In this document: in pieces, positions 47,675-55,552 of the stretch
Position numbering within the stretch: the first letter of the stretch is position 1
How the letters are laid out: each line of letters begins with the position of its first letter
Source of the DNA: Arthrobacter pullicola
GTDB taxonomy: Bacteria > Actinomycetota > Actinomycetes > Actinomycetales > Micrococcaceae
Direction: 5' to 3'
NCBI RefSeq assembly: GCF_014836875.1
Contig: NZ_JACSQC010000001.1
Coordinates: 372,001-436,000 of the forward strand
Length of the DNA: 64,000 nt
Program-made: the position numbers and the translations under genes
The notes under the pieces: model-generated
Seen by the model: only the letters and a program-made list of their open reading frames with translations
The model's database searches: none
Told to the model about the DNA's origin: nothing

Positions 47675-49060
47675 ATGCAGAGCCCCTCCTCAGCACCCTC
47701 AGCCGCCCCGGCCTCCCGCCTTTGGATCCGGGATCCGCTGGCCGCCTTCACTGCCAACAGCCTCGATGCCGGAGGAGGGCTGGTGGTCGAAGACGGCCGG
47801 ATCGCCGAGCTGGTGGCTGCCGGCGGCCAGCCCGCTGCACCGGTGACCTCCATCTTCGACGCGTCCGCCCACGTGCTGCTGCCGGGACTCATCAACACCC
47901 ACCACCACTTCTACCAAACCCTCACCCGGGCCTGGGCACCCGTGGTGAACACACCGCTGTTCCCCTGGCTTAAGAACCTGTATCCGGTGTGGGCCCGGCT
48001 GTCCCCGGAGGATCTGGAACTGGCCACCACGGTGGCGCTCGCCGAGCTGCTGCGCTCCGGCTGCACCACCGCGGCCGACCATCACTACCTCTTCCCGGAC
48101 GGGCTCGAACAGGCTGTGGACGTGCAGGTTTCCGCGGTCCGGCGGCTGGGTATGCGGGCCATGCTGACCCGCGGATCCATGACCCTGGGGGAGGACGACG
48201 GCGGCCTGCCGCCGCGGCAGACGGTCCAGGCTGCAGAGGTGATCCTGGCGGACAGTGAGCGGCTGATCGGGGCCTATCATGAGCGCGGAGACGGTGCCGT
48301 AATCCAGATCGGACTGGCACCGTGCTCACCGTTTTCGGTGACGCAGGAAATCATGAAGGCCAGCGCCGCCCTGGCAGAAACCCACGATGTCCGCCTGCAC
48401 ACCCACCTCGCTGAAACCATGGACGAGGAAGCGTTCTGCCTGGAGATGTTCGGCCTGCGTACGGTGGATTACCTGGAGAGCGTCGGCTGGCTGGGGAACC
48501 GCACCTGGCTGGCCCACGGCGTGCACTTCAACGACAGTGAGATTGCCCGGCTGGGGGCGGCGGGCACCGCCGTCGCACACTGTCCGACGTCGAACATGCG
48601 GCTGGCCTCCGGCATTGGGCGGATGGCCGAGCTCGAAGACGCCGGGGCGCCCGTGGGTCTGGGCGTGGACGGCTCGGCGTCCAACGATGCCTCCAACCTG
48701 ATCCTGGAGGCGCGGCAGGCACTGTACCTGCAGCGGCTGCGCTACGGGGCGGAGGCCATCACTCCTGAACGCGCCCTGGGCTGGGCCACCCGCGGTTCCG
48801 CCCGGGCGCTGGGGCGAAGCGATATTGGCGAGCTGGCACCGGGCAAGCAGGCAGACCTGGCCCTCTTCCGGCTGGATGACCTGCGGTTCTCCGGTTCCCA
48901 CGATCCGCTCTCCGCGCTGCTGCTGTGCGGTGCGGACCGCGCGGACCGGGTGATGGTGGGCGGGGAGTGGAAGGTGGTCGACGGCGGCCTGCCGGGCATT
49001 GACCTGGAAGCGCTCACTGCGCGGCACTCAGAGGCCGCCCGGCGGCTGGTTGCCGGCTGA
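47675..49060 (+). CDS. 8-oxoguanine deaminase-like amidohydrolase
   Basis: The 461-residue TIM-barrel amidohydrolase has the metal motif LLPGLINTHHHFYQTLTRAW, a later HTHLAET, the HGVHF block, an AHCPTSNMRLASGIG segment and the Asp in GLGVDGSASNDASNL. This pattern matches deaminases of 8-oxoguanine and related guanine derivatives; 8-oxoguanine deaminase would feed urate to the uricase operon. ATG at 47675 follows GAAGGA. Guanine deaminase is the main alternative. Confidence 0.82.
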   Translation: MQSPSSAPSAAPASRLWIRDPLAAFTANSLDAGGGLVVEDGRIAELVAAGGQPAAPVTSIFDASAHVLLPGLINTHHHFYQTLTRAWAPVVNTPLFPWLKNLYPVWARLSPEDLELATTVALAELLRSGCTTAADHHYLFPDGLEQAVDVQVSAVRRLGMRAMLTRGSMTLGEDDGGLPPRQTVQAAEVILADSERLIGAYHERGDGAVIQIGLAPCSPFSVTQEIMKASAALAETHDVRLHTHLAETMDEEAFCLEMFGLRTVDYLESVGWLGNRTWLAHGVHFNDSEIARLGAAGTAVAHCPTSNMRLASGIGRMAELEDAGAPVGLGVDGSASNDASNLILEARQALYLQRLRYGAEAITPERALGWATRGSARALGRSDIGELAPGKQADLALFRLDDLRFSGSHDPLSALLLCGADRADRVMVGGEWKVVDGGLPGIDLEALTARHSEAARRLVAG

Positions 49061-49395
49061 GGGGAGCAGTACCAGTGGGTGCGCCGGGATTATGCGCTGG
49101 CATTCTGAAAAGGGCAATCCCCGCTTCCGAACTTTTACCGCTTTTTTGTAAACACTGCATCACGGGAAGAAGGCGTGCGTTACGCGCGGGTTAAAAGAAA
49201 AGCGGAAACAGTCAAACCCTTGACAGGTTGTGGGGCGGACTCCAGACTGTTCGAAATAGAAATTCCGCATCGAGAAATCTTCAACTTCAACAAGCAACTT
49301 CGCCGGAAACATCGAATCAAGTCGGCCCACGCCGATGGTCAAGGGTGTTCAGCGCCGGGAAGTCCTCTCTCCTTCTTCACTGAAAGCTGACACCC
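49061..49395. other. Leader region of the urate operon
   Basis: This 335-base gap is notably AT-rich for the genome, suggesting a promoter region. TTGACA at 49220-49225 is a consensus -35 hexamer, but the -10 17-18 bases downstream is poor. The TTGACA sits inside an AACC/GGTT dyad (about 49214-49230). No gene was identified. Confidence 0.4.
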
Positions 49396-49911
49396 GTGGC
49401 TCTGTTTAATTCTCCCGATTTCCTCTCCGCCTTCAATGCCGTGTCAATCGCGGACGCCGAGGCGGCACTGAAGCCCTGCGTCGACATCCCCCGGTGGACC
49501 TCGGAAATCGCCCTGGCCAGGCCCTTTGGGACGGCAGCCGAACTGCTCTCCTTCGCGGAACTGGCCGCCCCCGGCTGGACCGAAGCTGAAATCGACGGCG
49601 CCCTGGCCCACCATCCGCGCATCGGCGAGCAGGCGGCCGGCAGCGGCAGCGAAGCGGAAATGTCCCGCCGCGAACAGTCCGGCGTCGAGACCTCAGCCGG
49701 CGTGCAGGCGCAGCTGGCTGCCGGTAACCGCGCCTACGAGGACCGTTTCGGACGGGTGTTCCTGATCCGCGCCGCCGGCCGCAGTGCCGAAGAAGTCCTG
49801 GCCTCGCTCGCCGCCCGCCTGGAGAACTCTGTGGAAGAAGAACTTGATGTCATCGCCGCGCAGCTGCGCGAAATCGCCATCCTCCGACTCGAAGGGCTCC
49901 TGAACCAGTGA
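49396..49911 (+). CDS. uraD: OHCU decarboxylase
   Basis: The 171-residue enzyme converts 2-oxo-4-hydroxy-4-carboxy-5-ureidoimidazoline to (S)-allantoin. The catalytic His lies in AHHPRIGEQA near residue 72, and the family helix NRAYEDRFGRVFLIRAAGRS follows. GTG start at 49396; the stop overlaps the next start (GTGA). It starts a urate-degradation operon. Confidence 0.92.
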   Translation: MALFNSPDFLSAFNAVSIADAEAALKPCVDIPRWTSEIALARPFGTAAELLSFAELAAPGWTEAEIDGALAHHPRIGEQAAGSGSEAEMSRREQSGVETSAGVQAQLAAGNRAYEDRFGRVFLIRAAGRSAEEVLASLAARLENSVEEELDVIAAQLREIAILRLEGLLNQ

Positions 49912-50246
49912 AAAGCCAGGTCACCACCCACATCCTGGACACAGCCGCCGGCCGGCCGGCGCGGGGCATCCCGGTCTCCCTGCACGCCCACACGGCGCAG
50001 GGCTGGCAGGAAATCGCCACCGGCACCACGGATGCCGATGGGCGCGTCACCGACCTCGGCCCGGACCGGCTCGAGGCAGGAACCTACCGGATCGAGTTCA
50101 GCACCGCCGCCTGGTACGAGGCCGCCGGAACGCCGTCGTTCTTCCCGTCCGTCACCCTGACTTTCAATGTTGCTGGAACCGGGGAGCACTACCACGTGCC
50201 CCTGCTGCTGAGTCCGTTCGCCTATTCCACCTATCGAGGAAGCTGA
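49908..50246 (+). CDS. uraH: 5-hydroxyisourate hydrolase
   Basis: The 112-residue transthyretin-like enzyme hydrolyses 5-hydroxyisourate to OHCU. Family marks are the start THILDTAAGRPARGIPVSLH and the C-terminal tetrapeptide YRGS with HYHVPLLLSPFAYSTYRGS. GTG at 49908 overlaps uraD, and it ends 3 bases before uricase. Length is usual. Confidence 0.95.
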   Translation: MKSQVTTHILDTAAGRPARGIPVSLHAHTAQGWQEIATGTTDADGRVTDLGPDRLEAGTYRIEFSTAAWYEAAGTPSFFPSVTLTFNVAGTGEHYHVPLLLSPFAYSTYRGS

Positions 50247-50249
50247 GCC

Positions 50250-51176
50250 ATGACCTCTACAACGCACGCCGCCGGAGCCAGCGGACCAGGTACCCCGCGG
50301 GTCGTACTGGGTCCCAACCAATACGGCAAGGCCGAAGTCCGGCTGGTAAAAGTCACCCGGGACACGGCCCGCCACAGCCTCGAAGACCTCAGCATCACAT
50401 CCGCGCTGCACGGCGGATTCGAAGCCGCCCACACCCAGGGGGACAACGCCCGGGTGGTAGCCACCGATACGCAAAAGAACACCATTTACGCCTTCGCCCG
50501 GGACGGCGTCGGGTCCCCGGAGGAATTCCTGCTCCGCCTGGCCGGCCACTTCACCGGAGAGTTCGACTGGGTCACCGGCGGACGCTGGGCGGCCGAGCAG
50601 TACTTCTGGAACCGGATCAGCGACCACGATCACGCCTTCGCCAAGGACAAAAGCGAAATCCGCACCGCCGTCCTGCTGGCCGCCGGAAGCCAGCGGCACC
50701 TGGTGGCCGGAATCTCGGACCTGACCGTCCTGAAATCCACCGGCTCCGAATTCCACGGTTTCCCGCGCGACCGCTACACCACCCTCGGCGAAACCACCGA
50801 CCGGATCCTGGCCACCGATGTCACGGCCAAATGGCGCTACAACACCCTCGACGGCATCGACTTCAATTCCGCCTATGCCACGGTGCGGACCGCCCTGCGG
50901 GACGCCTTCGCCAACACCCATTCCCTGGCCCTGCAGCAGACCATGTTCGAAATGGGCCGGGCCGTACTGGATACCCATCCGGAAATCGATGAAGTGCGGC
51001 TGTCGCTGCCGAACAACCACCACTTCCTGGTCGACCTCGAACCGTTCGGACTGGACAACCCCGGTGAAGTCTTCTTCGCCGCGGACCGGCCCTACGGACT
51101 GATCGAAGCCGCGGTCCAGCGTGAGGGCAGTGCCGGGGAAAACCCCGTGTGGAACACGATTGCGGGGTTCTGCTGA
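50250..51176 (+). CDS. uricase (pucL-like): Urate oxidase (uricase)
   Basis: The 308-residue cofactor-free enzyme oxidises urate to 5-hydroxyisourate. Active-site blocks are LGPNQYGKAEVRLVKV, with the Lys, and VATDTQKNTIYAFARDG, with the Thr; later blocks are FHGFPRDRYTTLGETTDRIL and NNHHFLVDLEPFGLDN. AGGAAGC lies before the ATG at 50250. Its stop overlaps the permease start by one base. Confidence 0.95.
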   Translation: MTSTTHAAGASGPGTPRVVLGPNQYGKAEVRLVKVTRDTARHSLEDLSITSALHGGFEAAHTQGDNARVVATDTQKNTIYAFARDGVGSPEEFLLRLAGHFTGEFDWVTGGRWAAEQYFWNRISDHDHAFAKDKSEIRTAVLLAAGSQRHLVAGISDLTVLKSTGSEFHGFPRDRYTTLGETTDRILATDVTAKWRYNTLDGIDFNSAYATVRTALRDAFANTHSLALQQTMFEMGRAVLDTHPEIDEVRLSLPNNHHFLVDLEPFGLDNPGEVFFAADRPYGLIEAAVQREGSAGENPVWNTIAGFC

Positions 51177-52681
51177 TGATCCGGCGCAGGGCCGCTGCGG
51201 CCAAGGGATCCCGGCCGGCCCGGCCGGAGGATGAAGTGCTTCCGCTGGGCAGCATGTTTGCCTACGGATTCCAGCACGTCCTGACCATGTACGGCGGCAT
51301 CATTGCCCCGCCGCTGATCATCGGCACCGCCGCCGGCATGGACTCGGCGGACATCGGCCTGCTGATCGCCGCGTGCCTCTTCGTCGGCGGCGCCGCCACC
51401 CTGCTGCAGACCATCGGTGTGCCCTTCTTCGGCTCCCAGCTTCCGCTCGTCCAGGGTGTCTCCTTTGCCGGCGTAGCAACCATGACCGCCATCCTCAGCG
51501 GAGGCGGCGGCATTCAGGCCGTTTTTGGCGCGGTGATCGCAGCGTCCGTGATCGGACTCCTGATCACCCCGATCTTCGCCAAGGTGATCCGTTTCTTCCC
51601 ACCGGTGGTCAACGGCGTCGTCATCACCACGATCGGACTGACCCTCATGCCCGTCGCCGCGAACTGGGCCATGGGTGGGAACGCCAGGGCCGAGGGCTAC
51701 GGCAGCGTCTCCAACATCGGACTGGCGGCGCTCACCCTGGCGTTCGTCCTGCTGCTGAGCAAGGTTGGCATCAGCGCCATCTCACGGCTGTCCATCCTCC
51801 TGGCCATCGTGATCGGCACCGTCTTCGCCGCGCTGGTCGGCAAGGCGGACTTCTCCGGCGTCGGGGAGGGCCCGGTCTTCGCGCTGCCCAGCCCGTTCGC
51901 CTTCGGGATGCCCACTTTTGAGGTCGCCGCGATTATCTCCATGTGCATCGTCATCCTGGTGACCCTCACGGAAACGACGGCGGACATCCTCGCCGTCGGG
52001 GAAATCGTGGACACCAAGGTGGACTCCAAGCGCATCGCCGACGGACTGCGCGCGGACATGCTCTCCAGTGCTCTCTCCCCGGTCTTCAACTCCTTCACCC
52101 AAAGCGCCTTTGCCCAGAACGTGGGACTGGTGGCGATCACGGGTGTGAAGAGCCGCTTCGTGGTCAGTGCCGGAGGCCTGATCCTGGTGATTCTGGGCCT
52201 CCTGCCGGTCCTGGGCCGGGTCGTCGCCGCAGTTCCCACCCCGGTGCTGGGCGGGGCCGGCATCGTCCTCTTCGGCACCGTGGCCGCCAGCGGCATCCGG
52301 ACCCTGGCCAAGGTCGAGTACAAGAACAACATGAACCTGATCATCGTGGCGGCTTCCCTTGGCTTCGGAATGATCCCGATTGCGGCGCCGGCGTTCTATG
52401 ACCAGTTCCCCTCCTGGTTCAGCACCATCTTCCACTCGGGCATCAGCTCCGCAGCCGTGATGGCGATCCTGCTCAACATCCTGTTCAACCACATCAAGGC
52501 GGGCAACTCGGAGGAGCCGAGCGTCTTCGCCGAGGCACCGGTGCGTGCGATCCGGACCGACCAGCTCCGGATCCTGCGCGAAGGCGACCACATCAAGGAC
52601 GGAAAGCTGATGGACGCGGAAGGACAGGAGATCGCCGTCGTGCCGCCGGGCCAGCCGCTGGACAGTCCGGATATGAAGTAA
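51176..52681 (+). CDS. NCS2-family nucleobase permease (urate/xanthine type)
   Basis: The 501-residue protein has about 14 helices. Family marks are GFQHVLTMYGGIIAPPLIIG, with the conserved His in the Q-H motif, LPLVQGVSFAGVATMTAIL and the QNVGLVAITGVKSRFVV segment. It should import urate or xanthine by proton or sodium symport, fitting the operon. ATG at 51176 overlaps the uricase stop; a C-terminal soluble tail of about 60 residues follows the last helix. Confidence 0.9.
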   Translation: MIRRRAAAAKGSRPARPEDEVLPLGSMFAYGFQHVLTMYGGIIAPPLIIGTAAGMDSADIGLLIAACLFVGGAATLLQTIGVPFFGSQLPLVQGVSFAGVATMTAILSGGGGIQAVFGAVIAASVIGLLITPIFAKVIRFFPPVVNGVVITTIGLTLMPVAANWAMGGNARAEGYGSVSNIGLAALTLAFVLLLSKVGISAISRLSILLAIVIGTVFAALVGKADFSGVGEGPVFALPSPFAFGMPTFEVAAIISMCIVILVTLTETTADILAVGEIVDTKVDSKRIADGLRADMLSSALSPVFNSFTQSAFAQNVGLVAITGVKSRFVVSAGGLILVILGLLPVLGRVVAAVPTPVLGGAGIVLFGTVAASGIRTLAKVEYKNNMNLIIVAASLGFGMIPIAAPAFYDQFPSWFSTIFHSGISSAAVMAILLNILFNHIKAGNSEEPSVFAEAPVRAIRTDQLRILREGDHIKDGKLMDAEGQEIAVVPPGQPLDSPDMK

Positions 52682-52745
52682 TCGTCGTCACATCAACAGA
52701 CCCTGCGTTGGGATAACTCAGGGGCTGGAAAGTAGTCTCATTGCT

Positions 52746-53591
52746 ATGGCTCCATTCCGAAACAGCCGCGCTGCGGCGCTGCCTGCGAAACTGTCCCGCT
52801 CCTGGCTCCTGGCATCAGCCGCGGACGAAGCAAACTTCGGGCCTGCCCTGGCCTCCGAAGCGGACTCGGTCATCTTCGATATGGAAGACGCCGTTCCCGC
52901 CGACGGCAAGGCGGCAGCGCGTGAACGCGTGGTCGAGGCGCTCTCCACGGGAATGACCGCCTGGGTCCGCGTCAACGGCATCGAAACCGATTTCTGGGCA
53001 GACGACCTCGCGGCGCTGTCCAAGGCTCCGGGCCTGCGCGGCGTCATGCTGGCCATGACCGAAAAGCCGGAGCAGGTCACACACACGGCCATGCGGCTGC
53101 AGGCCGGCACCCCGGTCCTGGCACTGGTCGAATCGGCACTCGGCATTGAAAACGCGACGGCGATCGCCAGCGCTCCGGGTACCTTCCGGCTGGCCTTCGG
53201 TGTGGGCGATTTCCGTCGTGACACCGGTGCCTCGGATGATCCGATGGCACTGGCGTATGCCCGTTCCAAGCTTGTGGTGGCGTCCCGCGTGGGCCAGCTG
53301 CCGGGTCCGATCGACGGACCGACGGTGGGCACCCTGGGCGAGAAGCTGCTGGACGCCTGCAAGGTCACCGCTTCGATGGGAATGACCGGCAAGCTGTGCC
53401 TCATGCCAGAGGCAGCGGACACGATCAACCAGGGCCTGTCGCCCAGCGAGTCGGAAATCGTCTGGGCCCACGAACTGCTGGAGGCACACGCCGCGGGCGC
53501 CGTCGTCGGCGACGGTTCCTACCTGCCGCGCCTGGCCCGTGCCCAGAAGATCTCTTCGCTGGCGGACTCCTACGGTCTCTGGAACGCGTAA
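52746..53591 (+). CDS. HpcH/HpaI aldolase/citrate lyase (CitE-like) family protein
   Basis: The 281-residue TIM-barrel protein has the family pattern SWLLASAADEANFGPALASE, VIFDMEDAVPADGKAAARER (metal-binding Glu and Asp) and a later VESALGIENATAIASAPG. CitE-like proteins cleave or condense malyl-CoA, citramalyl-CoA or related acids. The substrate is unknown. It stands alone, 64 bases after the permease, and ends at a terminator. Ribosome site is weak. Confidence 0.85.
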   Translation: MAPFRNSRAAALPAKLSRSWLLASAADEANFGPALASEADSVIFDMEDAVPADGKAAARERVVEALSTGMTAWVRVNGIETDFWADDLAALSKAPGLRGVMLAMTEKPEQVTHTAMRLQAGTPVLALVESALGIENATAIASAPGTFRLAFGVGDFRRDTGASDDPMALAYARSKLVVASRVGQLPGPIDGPTVGTLGEKLLDACKVTASMGMTGKLCLMPEAADTINQGLSPSESEIVWAHELLEAHAAGAVVGDGSYLPRLARAQKISSLADSYGLWNA

Positions 53592-53626
53592 GCGTTCCGC
53601 CCGGCCGCAGTAATGCCGCAGTTGAG

Positions 53627-53665
53627 CCGCAGCCCGCTCCCTTTACGGGGGCGGGCTGCGGTGTT
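53627..53665 (+). terminator. Terminator after the CitE-like gene
   Basis: CCGCAGCCCGC pairs with GCGGGCTGCGG around a 13-base loop, followed by TGTTT. The convergent dienelactone-hydrolase-like gene ends at 53665. Confidence 0.85.
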
Positions 53666-54306
53666 TAATCCTCGATCCCGTCGTCGATGCCTCTCAGTAA
53701 CTGCAGGACACTTGCCGTCAGGGCATGGGCATAGTCTTCGTCGTAGTCGGGAGAGCTGATGTCCGCGAAGAAGTGTGCGCTGCCGGGGTACAGGATGAGC
53801 TTGACGGAGGCTTCATCCAGTGTCCTGCCTCCGCCCCAGCCTCCGCCCGGCTCTACGGCTATGGACTCAATGAGATTCTTGGCGGCGTCGAGGTCCCCTT
53901 CCTCCACGAACACCTGATCCTCGGCCATGGCATGGATTTGCAGCGGCACGCCGGCAGGCCACGTGTAGGCATATGCGCCGGGAGGCACGCAGGCGCTGAT
54001 GAGCACGGCTCCGCGGGCCCCGGGGCGGGTCTGCGCCAGCCGCTGGGCCGGGAGAACGCCCAGCGAAAAACCGATGTAGACCAGGTCTTCCGGCAGCTGC
54101 TCGGCGATCCGGACGCCCAGGGCCTCGAGCGTCTCCAGGCCGACCTCCCCGGCGTACTCCAGCCCGGCCTCCAGGGTGCTGAAGGTCTGTCCGTCATAGA
54201 GGTCCGGGGCAGTGACGGCGTGACCGGCGTCCCGGAGCAGGTCCGCGAAGGCCTCGGTGCCCGGCGTCAGACCCAGCTCGGAATGGAACAGCAGCACGTT
54301 GGCCAC
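53665..54306 (-). CDS. Dienelactone hydrolase-like protein
   Basis: The 213-residue alpha/beta hydrolase has the family start VLLFHSELGLTPG and later GAVLISACVPPGAYAY. The nucleophile elbow reads YIGFSLGV, with Ser where true dienelactone hydrolases have Cys, and a candidate catalytic His lies in YPGSAHFFAD. The fold is clear, but the substrate is not. It lies 8 bases downstream of rraA on the same strand, so the two are probably one unit. Confidence 0.82.
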   Translation of the reverse strand: MANVLLFHSELGLTPGTEAFADLLRDAGHAVTAPDLYDGQTFSTLEAGLEYAGEVGLETLEALGVRIAEQLPEDLVYIGFSLGVLPAQRLAQTRPGARGAVLISACVPPGAYAYTWPAGVPLQIHAMAEDQVFVEEGDLDAAKNLIESIAVEPGGGWGGGRTLDEASVKLILYPGSAHFFADISSPDYDEDYAHALTASVLQLLRGIDDGIED

Positions 54307-54314
54307 CTGTACTC

Positions 54315-54782
54315 CTACCGTTCGACCAGGATGCCGTCTTCGTCGGCCCAGAGCCGGGCGCCGGGGCGGAACGTCACGCCGCCGAACTCCACCGGAACGT
54401 CCACTTCACCCGCCGAGTCCTTGGCGCTCTTGCGCGGGTTCGAACCCAGTGCCTTGACGCCGAGCGGCAGCTTGGCGACGGCCGCGCGGTCGCGGATCGG
54501 GCCGTTGATAACGACGCCGGCCCACCCGTTGGTTACCGCGGCTTCGGCGATCATGTCCCCCATGAGGGCGGTGTTGAGCGAGCCGGCACCGTCCACCACC
54601 AGAACCGCGCCGTTGCCGGGGGAGTTCAGGGTGGACTTCACCAGGCCGTTGTCCTCCAGGCAGCGGATGGTGCGCACCGGCCCGGTGAAGCGGGTCTGTC
54701 CGCCCAGGTCCTGGAACTGCAGGGAAACCGATGCCAGGGCTTCACCATGTTCGTCGTAGAGGTCTGCTGTGCTTGTTTCCAT
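54315..54782 (-). CDS. rraA: RraA-family protein
   Basis: The 155-residue protein matches the RraA/HMG-CHA aldolase family: TADLYDEHGEALASVSLQFQ, then GAVLVVDGAGSLNTALMGD, GWAGVVINGPIRDRAAVAKL and KALGSNPRKSAKD, with the metal/substrate residues in GPIRD. Bacterial members either bind RNase E or act as 4-hydroxy-4-methyl-2-oxoglutarate/oxaloacetate aldolases. Assignment to the first role is uncertain. ATG at 54782 chosen; the ribosome site is weak. Confidence 0.85.
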   Translation of the reverse strand: METSTADLYDEHGEALASVSLQFQDLGGQTRFTGPVRTIRCLEDNGLVKSTLNSPGNGAVLVVDGAGSLNTALMGDMIAEAAVTNGWAGVVINGPIRDRAAVAKLPLGVKALGSNPRKSAKDSAGEVDVPVEFGGVTFRPGARLWADEDGILVER

Positions 54783-54847
54783 GGCACACACTTTGTCACA
54801 CGGCATCTGGCTGCGGCGTGTGGCCCGCGCCGGCACGCGGGGAATGC

Positions 54848-55414
54848 TCAGGTGCGGGAGGCGGGAGCCAGGGACTTGAGCCGGTCAACGATCTCCAGGA
54901 GTTCCTCCACGGGACCCGACGTCGGCGAGTTCTCCTGCTGGGGCCAGCCGCCGGGCAGCCCTTCGTTGTAATACAGTCCGTCGCCCAGGAGCATGATGGC
55001 CCGCGCGATGGCGCGGTCCCCGACCTCGCTAAACACCAGGTCGAACCAGTCCCGGTGGATCTGCTGCAGCAGCTCCGACGCTGCGGCGTCGGAGCACTGG
55101 GCCAGCCGCACCGCTGCGATCAGTGCCCGGTCCAGGGGGCTGCCAACATAGACGGACGTGCGGACCAGGTACCTGGCCGGGCCTTCGGGATCAGTGCGCA
55201 TCTGCTCGAGGTCTGCGGCGGCCAGTTCCTTCAGCCGTTCGACCACCCCGGCGGCAAGGGCTTCCTTGTTTTTGAAGTGGTAGAGCAGCCCACCTTTGGA
55301 GACGCCGGCCAGTGCCGTCACGGCGTCGAGCGTCGCGCCGCGCGGGCCTTCATTGATCAGCAGTTCCTCGTACGCGGACAGGACGCGGTCCCGGGTGGAT
55401 GTCTGTGCAGGCAT
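54848..55414 (-). CDS. TetR-family repressor of the adjacent MFS exporter
   Basis: The 188-residue TetR protein has the HTH LINEGPRGATLDAVTALAGV followed by SKGGLLYHFKNKEALAAGVV, then a helical ligand domain. It is divergent from a DHA2-type exporter, a common drug-resistance pairing. The start may be ATG at 55414 or ATG at 55432, which follows AGGAGAAA closely. A palindrome lies at 55439-55460. Confidence 0.85.
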   Translation of the reverse strand: MPAQTSTRDRVLSAYEELLINEGPRGATLDAVTALAGVSKGGLLYHFKNKEALAAGVVERLKELAAADLEQMRTDPEGPARYLVRTSVYVGSPLDRALIAAVRLAQCSDAAASELLQQIHRDWFDLVFSEVGDRAIARAIMLLGDGLYYNEGLPGGWPQQENSPTSGPVEELLEIVDRLKSLAPASRT

Positions 55415-55438
55415 GGCTTTACGGTACGCCATTTTCTC

Positions 55439-55460
55439 CTGTACAGTCTAGACGGTACAG
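55439..55460. promoter_or_regulatory. Likely TetR operator
   Basis: CTGTAC and GTACAG arms flank an inner GTCTAGAC dyad, a nested 22-base palindrome in the divergent tetR-exporter gap. It probably controls both genes. Confidence 0.65.
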
Positions 55461-55552
55461 TAACGTTCGGCCGGCTCCGGCCACGTGCTGTTCCGTCTTT
55501 TAACCCACAAGTTTCCGGCAGGCGAAGCCCTGCCAGCATCCAAGGAGGAATT

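Noticed and set aside
54731-55552. Upstream extension of the DHA2 exporter frame
   Set aside because: It covers the tetR gene and operator; AAGGAGG before GTG 55553 marks the true start.
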